NCBI RefSeq assembly: GCF_900446695.1
Contig: NZ_UAVP01000007.1
Location: forward strand, 468,080 to 532,079
DNA: 64,000 nt
Direction: 5' to 3'
DNA from: Capnocytophaga sputigena
GTDB lineage: Bacteria > Bacteroidota > Bacteroidia > Flavobacteriales > Flavobacteriaceae
Of the stretch, positions 59,884 to 64,000 are shown piece after piece. Made by a program: the position numbers and the translations under genes. The notes beneath the pieces were generated by a model. It worked only from the letters and a program-made list of their open reading frames with translations. It did no database searches and had not been told where the DNA came from. The stretch's first letter is position 1. Every line of letters starts with the position of its first letter.

Positions 59884-60903
59884 ATGCAAATACTATTTAT
59901 CTTATTATCTCTTTTTTCTACAACTCTTTGCGCACAAGCAACTTTCAATGCACGTGAAGTAGATGCTGTCGCTTATGATGATAGTGGTAATTATACATTC
60001 TTCCAGAAATTAAGAAATGGAAACTATAAGGCTTTAGATTTAGATTTTGATGTTAAATACCCCATAAAAGATAATTTTTTTAATTTTTTATCTCCTTATT
60101 GGAGGAAAGATGATGAAGAGTATTCTGAAGAAGAGATTTTAGAAGACAATACTGAAATAATATTTACTAAAGATATAAGTAAAACTTCATTTCAGGATTT
60201 TGTAGGAAAAACGTATTGGTGTGATACAGTAATATCCTCTGAAGAGAGAGAAGAAGGACATATTATTTGTGAAATGGTAAATAATCATACCGCAGTGCAG
60301 GCACACATAGCTAATAAGATACCCACTTATGGTTTTGGTCAGTATATTATTGATACTCCTAAAGATACACCTCGTTGGCTTACTTTTGATACAAAGCAAT
60401 ATGCTATTTTGATGCTAAAACTAAAAGATAGTAAACAAATATATCTGTTTATTAATGAGAATGGAGATTTGGAGAAAGTTTTTATTCCTATGGGAGATAA
60501 AATAGTTTTGATAGATGAAGCTAAGTACACTTTTAGAAAAATCACATCAGAAATATATAATCTCAAAAATTATCGTTATAGCACTCGTGATTTTGATGAT
60601 TATTTTGAAATATTCCCTAAGGGTAAGAAATATGAAATTATAGACATTTTTAAGAATAAAGCTCTTTTGGGAACCTATGACACTATTATTAGGAATGAGA
60701 CTTTTATCATTACTAAAAATAAAGAAGAGGTAAATATTTATAACCAATTCTTTCAAAAACTGAATTATGGAAAGGTAAAAAGCGCTCATTTAATTAATTT
60801 AGCAGTTGAGGTAGAGGATGAACAAGGAGTAAAATATTACGATAGCACAGGGAAGAGTATACCTAAATCAGCATTGAGAGAATTTAGCTGTGGTACGAGA
60901 TAG
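59884..60903 (+). CDS. Exported protein of unknown function
   Basis: I chose the ATG at 59884, which gives a 339-residue protein with a signal peptide (MQILFILLSLFSTTLCAQ). The longer in-frame start would run through the terminator and overlap the previous gene. The mature protein is rich in Asp, Lys, Tyr and Phe and contains repeated short strands (FEIFPKGKKYEIIDIFKN, LLGTYDTIIRNETFIITKNKEEVNIYNQFF, YYDSTGKSIP), faintly like WG/KWG repeats. No catalytic motif or lipobox is visible. It is the last gene before the rRNA operon, oriented with it. Confidence 0.65.
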   Translation: MQILFILLSLFSTTLCAQATFNAREVDAVAYDDSGNYTFFQKLRNGNYKALDLDFDVKYPIKDNFFNFLSPYWRKDDEEYSEEEILEDNTEIIFTKDISKTSFQDFVGKTYWCDTVISSEEREEGHIICEMVNNHTAVQAHIANKIPTYGFGQYIIDTPKDTPRWLTFDTKQYAILMLKLKDSKQIYLFINENGDLEKVFIPMGDKIVLIDEAKYTFRKITSEIYNLKNYRYSTRDFDDYFEIFPKGKKYEIIDIFKNKALLGTYDTIIRNETFIITKNKEEVNIYNQFFQKLNYGKVKSAHLINLAVEVEDEQGVKYYDSTGKSIPKSALREFSCGTR

Positions 60904-61102
60904 TTAGTACTCCTTATAAATATCTTACATCTAAGAAGCTATTTTTAAAATTCCTACTAATAAAAATTATTTTTTATTCTCAACCCTCCCACCCTCAGTC
61001 TCCATTTTCCAGCTTGTCCCCCTTCGGGGTTGTCGGCAATTGCCGAGTAAGTGAGTCGGGGGTTATCCCATCCCTCCGAGTTTCTCCTAGTCCCTCCCAC
61101 AA

Positions 61103-61354
61103 CTCCCACCGTTCCCACCGCTCTCACTACTCCCACAGCTCTCACTACTCCCACAGCTCTCACTACTCCCACAGCTCTCACCACTCCCACCACTCTCACT
61201 ACTCCCACAGCTCTCACTACTCCCACCGCTCTCACCACTCCCACCGCTCTCACCACTCCCACCGCTCTCACCACTCCCACCGCTCTCACCACTCCCACCG
61301 CTCTCACCACTCCCACCGCTCCCACCGTTCCCACCGCTCCCACAACTCCCACCG
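61103..61354. repeat. 18-bp minisatellite, 14 units, upstream of rRNA operon
   Basis: Fourteen consecutive 18-base units follow CTCTCAC-Y-ACTCCCAC-MG and close variants; each is made of two 9-base halves related to CTCCCACCG. The plus strand is almost free of G apart from the last base of units. It is therefore a polypyrimidine/polypurine tract. Units 7 to 11 are identical, showing recent copy-number change. It ends 132 bases before the rRNA promoter. Confidence 0.92.
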
Positions 61355-61485
61355 CTCCCATCCCTACCCGTGCGGCTCGCACCCCCCTCCAAGTTTCTCC
61401 GAGCCTCTCCGAGTTTTTCTTCAAAAAATATTCTCCTCATTTTCAAACAACTACAAAAAACTTTCAAAAAAAGTTGCGAAAAAAT

Positions 61486-61515
61486 TTGCAGGATAAAAAA
61501 AACGCCGTACCTTTG
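61486..61515 (+). promoter_or_regulatory. rRNA operon promoter
   Basis: TTG (61486-61488) and TACCTTTG (61508-61515) are 19 bases apart. AT-rich sequence with A-tracts precedes the -33 element, like an UP element. The leader to the 16S gene is about 145 bases. Confidence 0.8.
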
Positions 61516-61564
61516 CACCCGCAAATGAGACGGACAGCCGCTCTCAGAAAGCGAAAAACAACAC

Positions 61565-61577
61565 GTACATTGACATA
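61565..61577 (+). promoter_or_regulatory. boxA-like motif in the rRNA leader
   Basis: GTACATTGACATA occurs here and again at 63498-63510 in the spacer before 23S. Its position before each large rRNA and its similarity to the boxA antitermination element suggest an rRNA antitermination or processing site. Confidence 0.5.
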
Positions 61578-61667
61578 ATGTTGTACAGCACAAAAAGAAG
61601 ATTTAAAGAATTGAGTGAAACCTGAAGTCAATAACTTAAGAATCGGTTAAAGATATTAAAGATTTTA

Positions 61668-63185
<1,518 letters not shown>

Positions 63186-63253
63186 AGAGATGACCGATAA
63201 TTGAACATCGGACTAACTCATTCTTTAAATCTTGCTGACAACAAAAAATAAGC

Positions 63254-63327
63254 AGTCTCATAGCTCAGCTGGTTAGAGCGCTACACTGATAATGTAGAGG
63301 TCGGCAGTTCGAGTCTGCCTGGGACTA
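63254..63327 (+). tRNA. tRNA-Ile (anticodon GAT)
   Basis: A 74-base cloverleaf has the acceptor stem AGTCTCA/TGGGACT, D-arm TAGCTCAGCTGGTTAGAGC, anticodon stem CTACA/TGTAG with GAT in the loop and T-loop GTTCGAGTC. The 3' CCA is not encoded. It lies in the 16S-23S spacer, as usual. Confidence 0.97.
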
Positions 63328-63415
63328 CAATAAGCTAAAGAAGGAAATTCTAGAAGCTGAAGAGAGACGAATAGCATAAATCGTAATTCGTAATTCGTAA
63401 CTCGTCATTAAGCAC

Positions 63416-63489
63416 GGGGAATTAGCTCAGCTGGCTAGAGCACCTGCCTTGCACGCAGGGGGTCAAGGGTTCGAATCCCTTATTCTCCA
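63416..63489 (+). tRNA. tRNA-Ala (anticodon TGC)
   Basis: A 74-base cloverleaf has the acceptor stem GGGGAAT/ATTCTCC (one G-T pair), D-arm TAGCTCAGCTGGCTAGAGC, anticodon stem CCTGC/GCAGG with TGC in the loop and T-loop GTTCGAATC. The 3' CCA is not encoded. It is the second spacer tRNA. Confidence 0.97.
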
Positions 63490-63648
63490 CAACAACAGTA
63501 CATTGACATATTGGGATAAAGAGCATAAGAGATCAATAATAGATTATTGATAATCTAACGAAAAATATTAAAAAGAATCAAAGAGAACGAGGTATTTATT
63601 TAATTGATAATTGTTAATTGTTAATTGAATAAAACTACAAGCGCGAAA
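63490..63648 (+). other. tRNA-Ala to 23S spacer
   Basis: The spacer contains the second GTACATTGACATA motif (63498-63510) and an AT-rich run of repeated TTGTTAATTG units (about 63602-63628). The same low-complexity pattern occurs before creD and before the ketosynthase gene. Confidence 0.6.
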
Positions 63649-64000
63649 AGTTATGTAAGGGCGTATGGGGGATGCCTAGGCTCTCAGAGGCGAAGAAGGA
63701 CGTGATAAGCTGCGAAAAGTTGCGTGGATTGGCACATACGAGTTGATACGCAAATATCCGAATGGGGCAACCCAGTACATTGAAGATGTACTACATCGTA
63801 AAGATGGGCAAACCCGCTGAACTGAAACATCTAAGTAGGCGGAGGAGAAGAAAACAAAAGTGATTCCCAAAGTAGTGGCGAGCGAAATGGGAACAGCCCA
63901 AACCCATATTGTTACGGCAATATGGGGGTTGTAGGACCCAGATATAGGTTGTAAAGCTGGATTAGAAGTGTTTGGAAAGACACACCATAGAGAGTGATAG
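63649..64000 (+). rRNA. rrl: 23S ribosomal RNA, 5' part
   Basis: The conserved 5' region is recognisable: GGGGGATGCCTAGGCTCTCAG, GGCGAAGAAGGACGTGATAAGC, GTGGCGAGCGAAATGGGAA and the following helix. The gene runs off the window end. The start is estimated from the E. coli 5' end (TTATGTAAGGGCG corresponding to GGTTAAGCGACTAAGCG). Confidence 0.93.

Larger units (their letters stand above)
60904..61667. other. Spacer before the rRNA operon with minisatellite and promoter
   Basis: This 764-base region contains a 14-base perfect palindrome TCGGCAATTGCCGA (61033-61046), the 18-base minisatellite (61103-61354), a short A/T-rich segment, the rRNA promoter (61486-61515) and the leader with a boxA-like 13-mer (61565-61577). 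Open frames across the repeat exist in three readings only because the unit length is a multiple of three. Confidence 0.75.

Noticed and set aside
60957..61593. Open frames of 155 to 175 residues in several readings across the minisatellite (SHYSHS, TTPTAL and VVRAVG repeats)
   Set aside because: The 18-base unit is a multiple of three and lacks stops in most frames, so all readings stay open. No ribosome-binding site, promoter or non-repeat domain supports any of them.

Overview
This window looks like chromosome of a Capnocytophaga-type member of the Flavobacteriaceae (Bacteroidota). The evidence is an AT-rich sequence, a 16S rRNA with Bacteroidota features (GGAACACCTCC at its 3' end), promoters of the Bacteroidota form TTG-N19-21-TAnnTTTG, weak ribosome-binding sites, SusC/SusD and type IX secretion (T9SS) genes, and lipoproteins with K-D/E-rich residues after the lipidated Cys. 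The species cannot be assigned by eye.

Layout. 1-9068 (+): the tail of a Tyr-rich protein, a FadL/OMPP1 barrel, an RsmB-like rRNA methyltransferase, DsbD, an S41 C-terminal protease and archaeal-type ProRS. 9221-18285 (+): an outer-membrane barrel followed by a T9SS locus. That locus holds a short OmpA protein, a 1367-residue type B T9SS cargo with eight CX6-7C modules, a PorP/SprF-like protein and a PorE-like TPR/PD40/OmpA protein. 18469-22150 (+): a membrane protein, two unknown small proteins, a winged-helix regulator and CreD. 22248-28006 (-): a tight eight-gene operon of small lipoproteins, Sel1-repeat proteins and a HEPN-like protein, preceded by a long rod-like palindrome. 28584-39543 (-): a polysaccharide-utilisation locus (SusC, SusD, two GH16-like lipoproteins, an arylsulfotransferase-like lipoprotein and a GH20 hexosaminidase). 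39748-44076 (-): ebfC-parA-parB-DUF5683 ending in a respiratory D-lactate dehydrogenase. 44125-47535 (-): an AspT/YidE-type transporter and P5C dehydrogenase. 47702-52126 (-): a TonB-dependent receptor operon with two related lipoproteins and a small His-rich protein, probably for metal uptake. 52273-59044 (+): CcsBA, then a partial aryl-polyene/flexirubin-like set (Cys-less ketosynthase, NodB deacetylase, LolA-like, lipoprotein, FabZ-like). 59184-60903 (+): a DUF4303-like gene and an unknown secreted protein. 61486-64000 (+): an rRNA operon (16S, tRNA-Ile, tRNA-Ala, start of 23S) preceded by a 14-copy 18-bp minisatellite.

The common thread is envelope biology: secretion through T9SS, surface lipoproteins, glycan foraging and periplasmic thiol and cytochrome c chemistry. 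Intergenic space is unusually rich in dispersed repeats. A palindromic terminator family built on CTTTG-C/G-CAAAG occurs at seven sites, a 92-bp element occurs twice and a GTAGGGGC inverted repeat occurs three times. No CRISPR array, prophage or insertion-sequence transposase was seen.
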